From Acholeplasmataceae bacterium (GTDB lineage Bacteria > Bacillota_I > Bacilli_A > Acholeplasmatales > Acholeplasmataceae), in assembly GCA_030656435.1 (NCBI GenBank), contig JAUSOA010000054.1, positions 1 to 6,759 on the forward strand: DNA of 6,759 bases, given 5' to 3'. Made by a program: the position numbers and the translations under genes. The notes under the pieces are model-generated. The model was given only the letters and a program-made list of their open reading frames with translations, made no database searches and had not been told where the DNA came from. The first letter of the stretch is position 1, and each line of letters opens with the position of its first letter. Shown here one piece after another: positions 1 to 5,434 of this stretch.

Positions 1-93
1 GGTAAGGCTGGAAATCAAGAATATATACTTTACATCGCTAGTACTAAAAACCAAGAGGATATCAAAAGGATGATAGGGGACGTTTTATGCTAA
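1..93 (+). CDS. tlyA: C-terminal end of TlyA-like rRNA 2'-O-methyltransferase (partial)
   Basis: Only the last 30 codons are in the window, in frame from base 1 to a TAA at 91-93. The fragment contains GNQEYILYI. This resembles the end of the FtsJ-type methyltransferase domain of the TlyA/YqxC family, where a GN-(I/K/Q)-E-(F/Y)-LL-Y/H-L strand follows a Pro-Ile-(T/K)-Gly segment. TlyA proteins 2'-O-methylate cytidines in 16S and/or 23S rRNA. In many Firmicutes tlyA lies just upstream of recN, sometimes with argR between them, and this supports the call. The stop codon lies inside recN: the two frames share 7 bp (87-93), so the two genes are probably co-transcribed and translationally coupled. 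The main alternative is the C-terminus of ArgR, which fits the residues less well. The fragment is too short for certainty. Confidence 0.6.
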   Translation, partial: GKAGNQEYILYIASTKNQEDIKRMIGDVLC

Positions 94-1736
94 AATCGCT
101 TCATGTAAAAAACTTCGCACTCATAGACGATTTAGAAATGGAATTTTTAAGTGGACTTTCTGCAATGACTGGGGAAACAGGTGCTGGAAAATCCATTATT
201 TTAGAGTCATTACAGCTTCTGTTTGGGAAAAGAAGTGATTCACAAATGATTCGTCACGGTGAAAAAAAAGCCTATGTCAATGGCATTTTTGAACTTAGTT
301 TAGAAAAACAAAGTTTACTCGGATTACCAAAAACAATTGAAGTCGAACGCGAAGTCGATAGTAATGGTAGACATAACATGAAAATTAATGGTGAACTCAC
401 AACGCTTGCACGAATTAAAGAGGTGATGAACTCCATTGGTAGTATCCATTCACAAAATGAAACGATGAATCTTTTTGATAAGTCGTTTTATCTTAATTTC
501 ATCGATCAGGTTGACCAAAAGAAAATTGATAGTCTACTCAATCCATACTTAATGGATCGTAGCCATTATTTATCCAAAAAGAAGCACTTTGAAGAATTAA
601 AGAACAAGAAAGCTCAATCGATTGAAAAAAAATCATTTATCGAATATCAGGTGAGTGAATTAAAAAACCTTCATCTAGAGCCAAATGAAAAAGAAGTTCT
701 TGATGAAAAAATTGCAAAATTAAAAAATCACGATAAAATCATGAGTCAATTGAAAACTGCTTATCATGCCTTAGATAATGAAATGTTTTCAGTTGACCAA
801 GTCTATGAAGCAGGTCATGCACTTGAAAAGATTGCTAGCTTAGATGCTGAATATAAGGAAATGGGAGAACGACTTGTTTCTGCTTTTTATGAACTTGATG
901 ATGTCAAGTCGAAATTATACCAAACCATTGAATCCTTAGATTTTGATGAAGCTGAGTTTAATTTGATGCAAGAAAGAAGCTATGAGCTAATCAAAATCGA
1001 AAATAAATATGCGAAATCAATCAATGAACTCATTGACTACCTAAAGGAAATCGAAGAAGAATTGATGCTCATCACCGATTATGATCACTATATTGAAATG
1101 TCACAAGCAGAAGTAAAAAAAGCCTTCCAAAAGGCTTATGAGAGCGGTTTAAAGCTATCTGAACTTAGAAGAAAGCTTGCTAAAAAATTATCTTCAGATG
1201 TTTTACTTGAATTACGAGACCTCGATTTAGAAAAAGCAATTTTTGATATTGAGTTTGAAAAAATAGAGAATCAGGAAGCATCTCTCTTAGAATCAGGACT
1301 TGATTCTGTTGAATTCAATATTTCACTAAATGAAGGAGAGCCAGTCAAGCCACTTTCTAGGGTTACCTCAGGTGGTGAACGTGCAAGATTTATGTTTGCA
1401 TTAAAATCTATTTATGCGAAGGCAAATGAACTATCCTTATTAATCCTTGATGAGATTGATATCGGTATTTCTGGTAAAACTGCTGCAAAGGTCGCAAATA
1501 AAATGCAAGTCCTAAGCCAAAGCATGCAATTAATCGTCATCACCCATCTACCGCAGGTTGCAGCACGTGCGAATTATCACTATGGAATTACAAAGATTAA
1601 AGAAAAAGACCGCATGGTCACCCGTATTGAAAAACTATCTGACGATCAAAGAATTGAAATGATTGCATTAATGTTATCTGATGAAAAGCTCACGCATTTT
1701 GCAATTGAACAAGCTAAAATGCTCCTTAGAAAATAA
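87..1736 (+). CDS. recN: DNA repair protein RecN (SMC-like ATPase)
   Basis: RecN is a cytoplasmic SMC-family ATPase that acts early in double-strand break repair and RecA-dependent recombination. The 549 aa protein has the usual family length. The N-terminus is typical (KNFALIDDLEMEF), followed by Walker A GETGAGKS at residues 29-36. A long charged helical stretch at about 150-345 should form the antiparallel coiled coil. The C-terminal half-site carries the ABC signature SGGE (428-431), Walker B ending in LILDEID (D455, E456) and the H-loop in ITHLPQVA (H487). All ATPase motifs are intact. The ATG at 87 is supported by a purine-rich AGGGGA at 75-80, six bases upstream, and by the canonical MLKSLHVKNFALID start. 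The gene overlaps the preceding one by 7 bp and no separate promoter is evident, so read-through from upstream is likely. No LexA-type operator is visible. Confidence 0.97.
   Translation: MLKSLHVKNFALIDDLEMEFLSGLSAMTGETGAGKSIILESLQLLFGKRSDSQMIRHGEKKAYVNGIFELSLEKQSLLGLPKTIEVEREVDSNGRHNMKINGELTTLARIKEVMNSIGSIHSQNETMNLFDKSFYLNFIDQVDQKKIDSLLNPYLMDRSHYLSKKKHFEELKNKKAQSIEKKSFIEYQVSELKNLHLEPNEKEVLDEKIAKLKNHDKIMSQLKTAYHALDNEMFSVDQVYEAGHALEKIASLDAEYKEMGERLVSAFYELDDVKSKLYQTIESLDFDEAEFNLMQERSYELIKIENKYAKSINELIDYLKEIEEELMLITDYDHYIEMSQAEVKKAFQKAYESGLKLSELRRKLAKKLSSDVLLELRDLDLEKAIFDIEFEKIENQEASLLESGLDSVEFNISLNEGEPVKPLSRVTSGGERARFMFALKSIYAKANELSLLILDEIDIGISGKTAAKVANKMQVLSQSMQLIVITHLPQVAARANYHYGITKIKEKDRMVTRIEKLSDDQRIEMIALMLSDEKLTHFAIEQAKMLLRK
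1115..1137 (-). other. Terminator-like inverted repeat, antisense, inside recN
   Basis: AAGCCTT (1120-1126), CCAA and AAGGCTT (1131-1137) form a perfect 7-bp hairpin. On the minus strand it is followed by a T run (complement of 1115-1119). It has the shape of an intrinsic terminator for antisense transcription through recN. It lies in codons for a lysine-rich coiled-coil segment and may be coincidental. Confidence 0.3.
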
Positions 1737-1753
1737 AAAAAGCTTTCGCTTTT
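1730..1753. terminator. Bidirectional intrinsic terminator between recN and the small membrane protein gene
   Basis: AAAAGC (1738-1743), TTTC and GCTTTT (1748-1753) form a short hairpin in the 18-bp gap between two convergent stop codons. On the minus strand the loop is a stable GAAA tetraloop closed by C-G, and it is followed by TTT-A-TTTT, a good U tract for the small gene. On the plus strand it serves recN with a weaker tail (TTTTCTT). The stem has only two G-C pairs, so efficiency is uncertain. Confidence 0.6.
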
Positions 1754-1754
1754 C

Positions 1755-1919
1755 TTATGCTTGTCCGCCAATCAGAGCAAGTATGAATGATAATATAATG
1801 AGTCCAACCATTCCAAAGATGATGATCCAAACAACTGCTTTACCCCACCATGTTTCTGTTGGATTGACATAATGTTTTTTCTTTTCAACCTTAACTGGTT
1901 TTGTTACTTTTTGAGCCAT
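1755..1919 (-). CDS. Small single-pass membrane protein, 54 aa, unknown function
   Basis: I do not recognise this family. The frame is ATG at 1919-1917 to TAA at 1757-1755, encoding 54 residues. The first ~20 residues are rich in lysine (MAQKVTKPVKVEKKKHY), followed by NPTETWWGK. A continuous hydrophobic segment at about 28-51 (AVVWIIIFGMVGLIILSFIL) makes a good transmembrane helix, and the protein ends in GGQA. The positive-inside rule predicts a cytoplasmic N-terminus. No cleavage site is obvious, so it is more likely a membrane anchor than a secreted protein. Support for a real gene: a strong ribosome binding site GAGGTGA just upstream (complement of 1924-1930), a perfect TATAAT -10 element, and a terminator starting right after the stop. 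It is divergent from dinB and convergent with recN, so it appears to be a monocistronic unit. The function cannot be deduced. Confidence 0.8.
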   Translation of the reverse strand: MAQKVTKPVKVEKKKHYVNPTETWWGKAVVWIIIFGMVGLIILSFILALIGGQA

Positions 1920-1923
1920 GATT

Positions 1924-1930
1924 TCACCTC
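1924..1930 (-). promoter_or_regulatory. Ribosome binding site of the 54-aa gene
   Basis: Read on the minus strand, the sequence before the ATG is GAGGTGA followed by four bases (AATC). This is a near-ideal Shine-Dalgarno match. It is the strongest single piece of evidence that this small frame is translated. Confidence 0.75.
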
Positions 1931-1931
1931 G

Positions 1932-1961
1932 TTCACTTAATCGTTACTATTATACTATAAT
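1932..1961 (+). promoter_or_regulatory. Promoter of dinB
   Basis: A perfect TATAAT at 1956-1961 is preceded, with an 18-bp spacer, by TTCACT at 1932-1937 (4 of 6 matches to TTGACA). Transcription would start near 1968, about 18 nt before the dinB ATG. No LexA-type palindrome is visible around it, so damage induction through LexA is not supported by the sequence. Confidence 0.55.
1949..1954 (-). promoter_or_regulatory. -10 element of the 54-aa membrane protein gene
   Basis: The minus strand reads TATAAT (complement of 1949-1954), predicting a start near 1942 and a leader of about 23 nt that contains the ribosome binding site. The -35 region 16-18 bp upstream has no good TTGACA match (best are TTCCTT or TCCTTT). 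The hexamer is the mirror image of the dinB -10 element, with one central C between them. Confidence 0.55.
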
Positions 1962-1971
1962 TTCTAACCTA

Positions 1972-1978
1972 AAGGAAG
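1972..1978 (+). promoter_or_regulatory. Ribosome binding site deciding the dinB start
   Basis: AAGGAAG lies seven bases before the ATG at 1986. The in-frame TTG at 1983 would leave only four bases and is a weaker start codon, so the ATG is preferred. Confidence 0.7.
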
Positions 1979-1985
1979 AGTTTTG

Positions 1986-3173
1986 ATGAAAAAGAATGTT
2001 AAAATTATCTTTCATATTGACTTGAATGCGTTCTTTGCTAGCTGCGCGATTATTAAAGAGCCTTATTTAAAGGATAAGGTTTTTGTGGTCGGTGGAAACG
2101 CGACAACAAGACGTGGTGTCATATCGACTGCTTCCTATCCTGCAAGAAAATTAGGGATTCATTCAGCAATGAATATTAATGATGCTTTTCGCATTTATCC
2201 AAAGCTTATTATCGTTCCTGTGCAGTTTAGTCTTTATCAAAAATATTCAAGCCTATTCTTCAATTATCTAAAAAAATACTCAAATATCATTTTAGAAGGC
2301 TCAATTGATGAGGCTTATGTCGACATGACTGAAGCATCCTTAAAAAAACATCCTTTAGAGCTTGCTAAAGAAATTCAAGAAGGACTTCTTAAGGAGCATG
2401 GACTTCCTTGTTCAATTGGGATAGCATCTACTCTATTTCTAGCAAAGATGGCATCCGATATGAAAAAGCCATTGGGGATTACCGTTTTAAGAAAGAGTGA
2501 CATCGTTGATAAACTATTTCCACTGCCTATTAAGGATTGCTATGGGATTGGTAAGAAAACCTATCCAAGACTTGAAGGTATCGGTATCAATACGATAGGA
2601 GCATTCACGAAAATCGAGAATAAAGAAAAGGTACTCAGTATCATGAGTGAGCAATCTTACTTATCCTATATTGAACATATCATGGGAAGATCATCAGATA
2701 CAATCGATCCGAAGCGATATGCAATTCCAAAATCAATTTCAAATGAAACAACACTTAATTACAATATGGATTCATCAGAGGCTATCTTTAAAATCATCAC
2801 TGAACTCTTTGAATACACACATGAAAGGCTTACTAAGGAAGAATTGGTTGCTAAAACAGTAGGTATTCGATTAAGAGATGCCAATTTTGAAACCACTAAT
2901 AGAAGTTTAACATTCATCAATCACACCGATGATTATGATCAAATGCTTGACGCAATCGAAAGTCTTTTTGAAGAAAATTATAGAGGAGAGCCTCTTCGAC
3001 TTGTTGGAGTTTTCTTTAATTCGGTCTTGCAGAAAAAAGATTTAAAGATTGACTATAATTTATTCAATTACCAAGAATTGACGAAAAGAGAAGAAAGTAT
3101 ATATAAGGTTATTTCTTCGATTAACGATAAATATCCAAAAAGTATTGCAAAAGGAACAAAAAAGACATCATAG
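1986..3173 (+). CDS. dinB: DNA polymerase IV (Y-family translesion polymerase)
   Basis: This 395 aa protein is a Y-family polymerase that copies damaged templates without proofreading. The first catalytic aspartate is D12 in FHIDLNAFFA, with the steric-gate aromatic at F17. The second catalytic pair is D108-E109 in GSIDEAYVD. The fingers carry RRGVISTASYPARKLGIHSAM (residues 42-62), and the palm carries SIGIASTLFLAKMASDMKKP at 143-162. The thumb helix-hairpin-helix is at about 184-202 (CYGIGKKTYPRLEGIGI). The little-finger domain fills about 240-345. Near the C-terminus DYNLF (356-360) sits where the beta-clamp motif QLxLF is expected, but the Gln and first Leu are replaced. The gene has its own promoter, diverges from a small membrane protein gene, and its last 6 bp overlap the end of ispH. 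Confidence 0.95.
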   Translation: MKKNVKIIFHIDLNAFFASCAIIKEPYLKDKVFVVGGNATTRRGVISTASYPARKLGIHSAMNINDAFRIYPKLIIVPVQFSLYQKYSSLFFNYLKKYSNIILEGSIDEAYVDMTEASLKKHPLELAKEIQEGLLKEHGLPCSIGIASTLFLAKMASDMKKPLGITVLRKSDIVDKLFPLPIKDCYGIGKKTYPRLEGIGINTIGAFTKIENKEKVLSIMSEQSYLSYIEHIMGRSSDTIDPKRYAIPKSISNETTLNYNMDSSEAIFKIITELFEYTHERLTKEELVAKTVGIRLRDANFETTNRSLTFINHTDDYDQMLDAIESLFEENYRGEPLRLVGVFFNSVLQKKDLKIDYNLFNYQELTKREESIYKVISSINDKYPKSIAKGTKKTS

Positions 3174-3180
3174 GATGTCT
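3158..3180 (-). terminator. Intrinsic terminator of ispH, embedded in the dinB 3' end
   Basis: On the minus strand AGACATC (3180-3174), a 4-base loop and GATGTCT (3169-3163) form a perfect 7-bp stem followed directly by TTTTT (complement of 3158-3162). The stem and loop include the stop codons of both ispH and dinB, so the last codons of each gene make up the hairpin. On the plus strand the same hairpin lacks a U tract. Confidence 0.75.
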
Positions 3181-4097
3181 AATATGCTTAATTTTGTTTG
3201 ATGATCCCAAGTTTTGGGGTCATTTTGATTATATTGCTTTAAGAATTCTACGACCTCGTTTGTTACCACCGTTGGTGTAGATGCTCCACTTGTCACTGAT
3301 ACTGAATCAATTCCCTTTAACCAGTCTAATTCGATATCCTCAACACCACCGATCAAATGGCTTTGAATCTTTTTCGATCTTTTACCAACATCAGCGAGTT
3401 TATTGGAATTTGAACTTTTCTTATCCCCAACAACAAGCATTAAATCTACAGGCTCTTGATTGACGACTGCCTCTTGTCGAACGGTCGTTGCATTGCATAT
3501 TTCATTATCAAATAGGTAATTAGGATATTTCGTTTCCAATATCTTTAAAACTGCATCAATATCATAAAGACTTAAGGTCGTCTGATTGGTAACAAATATC
3601 TTGTTATCCTTTAACTCATTGGGAAGTAGTAGTGCATCCTTTTCATCTTCCACAAAGTAGATTGAAGGATCAATTGCAAGTATTGCTTCAGGCTCTGGAT
3701 GGTTTTTGTGCCCAATATAAATCACTTGATAGCCTTGAAGAAGCTTCTCCTTGACCGCCTTATGAACCTTATAAACATCTCTACAGGTTGCATTTAAAAA
3801 GGTTAATCCCTTTTCTTTAGCGCGGTTAATAACCTGATCACTAATCCCATGTGCAGTAAAAATAACAGTCCCAGAATTGATTTCTTCAATCATCTCTAGT
3901 CTTGTTTTATCTTTTTGATCTAAGCTAATCACGCCATACGCATCAAATGCCTTTGTTATTTTTTCGTTATGCACGATTTGTCCAAGGACATAGATTGGAC
4001 GTGGATAAGATTCTGTTTTGATTACCTTTTTTACCATTGCTAGTGCACTCAAGACACCATGACAATAGCCTCTAGGCGTTAAATCGATTACTTTCAT
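3168..4097 (-). CDS. ispH: 4-hydroxy-3-methylbut-2-enyl diphosphate reductase
   Basis: IspH (LytB) is the final enzyme of the MEP pathway. It reduces HMBPP to IPP and DMAPP using a [4Fe-4S] cluster in the cytoplasm. The cluster cysteines are present: C12 in PRGYCHGV, C105 in NATCRDV and C201 in EICNATTVRQEA. Substrate-pocket residues are also visible: H43 (IVHN), H83 (TAHG), H133 and E136 (NHPEPE), the SSNSNKL loop at 228-234 and GASTPT at 271-276. The chosen ATG at 4097 gives 309 aa, starts in the Bacillus-like way (MKVIDLTPRGYC) and has a ribosome binding site. The ATG at 4115 would add six residues but has no Shine-Dalgarno sequence. The C-terminal FLKQYNQNDPKTW tail is like that of Bacillus IspH. 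The cluster motif NATCRD differs from the usual DATCP. Presence of ispH implies a MEP pathway elsewhere in the genome. Confidence 0.95.
   Translation of the reverse strand: MKVIDLTPRGYCHGVLSALAMVKKVIKTESYPRPIYVLGQIVHNEKITKAFDAYGVISLDQKDKTRLEMIEEINSGTVIFTAHGISDQVINRAKEKGLTFLNATCRDVYKVHKAVKEKLLQGYQVIYIGHKNHPEPEAILAIDPSIYFVEDEKDALLLPNELKDNKIFVTNQTTLSLYDIDAVLKILETKYPNYLFDNEICNATTVRQEAVVNQEPVDLMLVVGDKKSSNSNKLADVGKRSKKIQSHLIGGVEDIELDWLKGIDSVSVTSGASTPTVVTNEVVEFLKQYNQNDPKTWDHQTKLSILDIL
3201..3226 (+). terminator. Probable intrinsic terminator of dinB, inside the ispH coding region
   Basis: ATGATCCCAA (3201-3210), loop GTT and TTGGGGTCAT (3214-3223) form a 10-bp stem with one T-G pair. It is followed by TTTGATTATATT on the plus strand. 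The hairpin lies 27 nt after the dinB stop and within the last codons of ispH on the other strand. The minus-strand side has no U tract, so the signal points towards dinB termination. The U tract is imperfect. Confidence 0.6.
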
Positions 4098-4100
4098 TAA

Positions 4101-4107
4101 GATCACC
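4101..4107 (-). promoter_or_regulatory. Ribosome binding site deciding the ispH start
   Basis: The minus strand reads GGTGATC-TTA-ATG. GGTGATC matches the 3' part of the extended Shine-Dalgarno consensus, placing the GG core about eight bases before the ATG at 4097. No equivalent precedes the ATG at 4115. Confidence 0.65.
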
Positions 4108-4113
4108 AATTTC

Positions 4114-4141
4114 ATTATACTTGAATTTGAATAAAAGTCCC
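4114..4141 (-). promoter_or_regulatory. Promoter of ispH
   Basis: The minus strand has a perfect TATAAT (complement of 4114-4119). A start seven bases after it falls on G4107, the first base of the ribosome binding site, giving a leader of about 10 nt. The -35 is poor: GGGACT at a 16-bp spacing (complement of 4136-4141) matches 3 of 6. This -10 would overlap the upstream ATG at 4115, another reason to reject that start. Confidence 0.55.
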
Positions 4142-4146
4142 TTTTT

Positions 4147-4176
4147 TTTACTTATCTTACCTTTTAGTGGTATAAT
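4147..4176 (+). promoter_or_regulatory. Promoter of the cshB-nfo operon
   Basis: A perfect extended -10 (TGGTATAAT, 4168-4176) is preceded by TTTACT at 4147-4152, 4 of 6 matches to the -35 consensus at an 18-bp spacing. The predicted start is A4182 or G4183, leaving a leader of only 10-11 nt. A run of eight T bases (4142-4149) lies at the -35 region and separates this promoter from the divergent ispH promoter. Confidence 0.7.
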
Positions 4177-4181
4177 ATAGC

Positions 4182-4186
4182 AGGTG
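4182..4186 (+). promoter_or_regulatory. Ribosome binding site deciding the helicase start
   Basis: AGGTG, extended to AGGTGAT, lies six bases before the ATG at 4193. An in-frame GTG at 4184 lies inside this site and very near the predicted transcription start, so it is rejected as a start. Confidence 0.7.
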
Positions 4187-4192
4187 ATTTTG

Positions 4193-5434
4193 ATGTATAT
4201 AGAAGATAAGTTAAAACAATTAGGATTTGAAAAAACGACCCCCATTCAAGATGGCGTTTTTAAGGCTATAGGAAGTAAGAAGCATTTGGTCGGACTCGCT
4301 CCAACAGGTACAGGTAAGACACATGCCTATCTTTTACCGATATTGGCCAATATGAATTTTGAAAAACAAGAAGTACAAGCAGTCATTGTAGTCCCTACAA
4401 ATGAGCTTGTTATTCAAGTTGAAAAGATGCTTAAGGATGTTGAATCCAATGTCCGTGTTCGTGCCTATTATGGTGGATCGAATAAACAAAGAGAACAGGA
4501 ATGGCTAGAGAAATATCAACCACAAATCGTGATTGCTACGCCTCAAAGATTACATGAATATGTCGTCGAGCAAAACATTCTAAAAATACAAACAGCGAGA
4601 TATCTTGTTTTAGATGAAGCTGATATGATGTTTGATTATGACTTTTTATCGATGCTTGATGCAGTCCTTCCCTCTGTTACTAGAGCGAAGTTCTTACTCT
4701 TTTCAGCTACATTTGTTCAAGGCATGGAGCCATTTATTAAAAAATACTTTGGGGCGTACGATTTAATCGACACCTCAAAAAAGCATACATTAAAGATTGA
4801 ATATCAACTGATCAATATTAAATATCAAGACCGAATCGAAGCACTTGCTCAGGTCATTCAAAACATCAATCCTTACCTATGCTTTGTCTTCGTTAGTAAA
4901 AAGGATAACCAAGAGGCAGTATTCAATTCCATAGCAGAAAAAGGATTATCAGTTGTGAATATCAACTCAACACTTGGTGTTAAAAAAAGAAGTAAAATCA
5001 TTGATGAAATTAATGCCCTAAAATATCAATACGTTGTCACATCCGATCTTGCAGCTAGAGGACTAGATTTCAAGATTTCTCATATTATCCATTTCGATTT
5101 ACCACATCATTTAGAGTTCTTTATGCATCGAAGCGGAAGAACTGCAAGAATGTATGATAGTGGAGTTGTTATTACCTTTATGACCGTAAATGACCATCGA
5201 AAAATTGAAAAGCTAAAAGAAAAGGGAATTCCTTTTAAAAACTATCAGTTAACAAAAGAAGGCATTAAGAAGGTCGTTGTTAAGCATAATAAGATATCAG
5301 ATGAAGAAAAGGATGCAATCTCAAAAATCCAAAAGCCCAAAAAGGTGTCCCCTAACTATAAAAAGAAAAATGCTGAGTTAGTCAGAAAAGCAAAACAAAA
5401 AATTAGGAGAGAAAAATATGGTCAAAATAGGTAG
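4193..5434 (+). CDS. cshB: DEAD-box ATP-dependent RNA helicase, CshB-like
   Basis: DEAD-box helicases unwind short RNA duplexes using ATP; CshB-type enzymes act in cold adaptation, mRNA turnover or ribosome assembly. All core motifs are present in this 413 aa protein: Q motif FEKTTPIQ (Q19), motif I APTGTGKT (36-43), Ia PTNELVIQ (68-75), TPQRL (116-120), motif II DEAD (141-144), motif III SAT (171-173), motif V ARGLDF (288-293) and motif VI HRSGRTAR (312-319). A lysine/arginine-rich tail at about 380-413 probably binds RNA. The start at 4193 is set by AGGTG six bases upstream. The specific CshB name rests on neighbourhood: in Bacillus, cshB (yqfR) lies between ispH (yqfP) and nfo (yqfS), as I recall it. 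The helicase family is certain; the CshA/CshB distinction is inference. It is the first gene of an operon and overlaps nfo by 17 bp. Confidence 0.93.
   Translation: MYIEDKLKQLGFEKTTPIQDGVFKAIGSKKHLVGLAPTGTGKTHAYLLPILANMNFEKQEVQAVIVVPTNELVIQVEKMLKDVESNVRVRAYYGGSNKQREQEWLEKYQPQIVIATPQRLHEYVVEQNILKIQTARYLVLDEADMMFDYDFLSMLDAVLPSVTRAKFLLFSATFVQGMEPFIKKYFGAYDLIDTSKKHTLKIEYQLINIKYQDRIEALAQVIQNINPYLCFVFVSKKDNQEAVFNSIAEKGLSVVNINSTLGVKKRSKIIDEINALKYQYVVTSDLAARGLDFKISHIIHFDLPHHLEFFMHRSGRTARMYDSGVVITFMTVNDHRKIEKLKEKGIPFKNYQLTKEGIKKVVVKHNKISDEEKDAISKIQKPKKVSPNYKKKNAELVRKAKQKIRREKYGQNR

Noticed and set aside
1..93. Upstream fragment as ArgR
   Set aside because: ArgR often precedes recN, but the GNQEYILYI residues match the TlyA C-terminal strand better than the ArgR GDDTILII strand. 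ArgR is kept only as an alternative.
1681..1872. Open frame on the plus strand across the recN end
   Set aside because: It overlaps the recN end in another frame and runs opposite to the small membrane protein gene, which has its own promoter and ribosome binding site. It shows no such signals.
1920..1985. LexA-type operator upstream of dinB
   Set aside because: I looked for a GAAC-N4-GTTC type palindrome. Only an isolated GTTC-like half-site is present, so SOS control is not supported.
2647..2862. Open frame on the plus strand inside dinB
   Set aside because: It lies wholly inside dinB in another frame, has low-complexity composition and no domain features.
3281..3463. Open frame on the plus strand opposite ispH
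   Set aside because: It is antisense to conserved ispH codons, including those for the SSNSNKL loop. No start signal is visible.
4098..4115. Longer ispH start at 4115
   Set aside because: It has no Shine-Dalgarno sequence, overlaps the predicted -10 element, and adds residues before the conserved family start.
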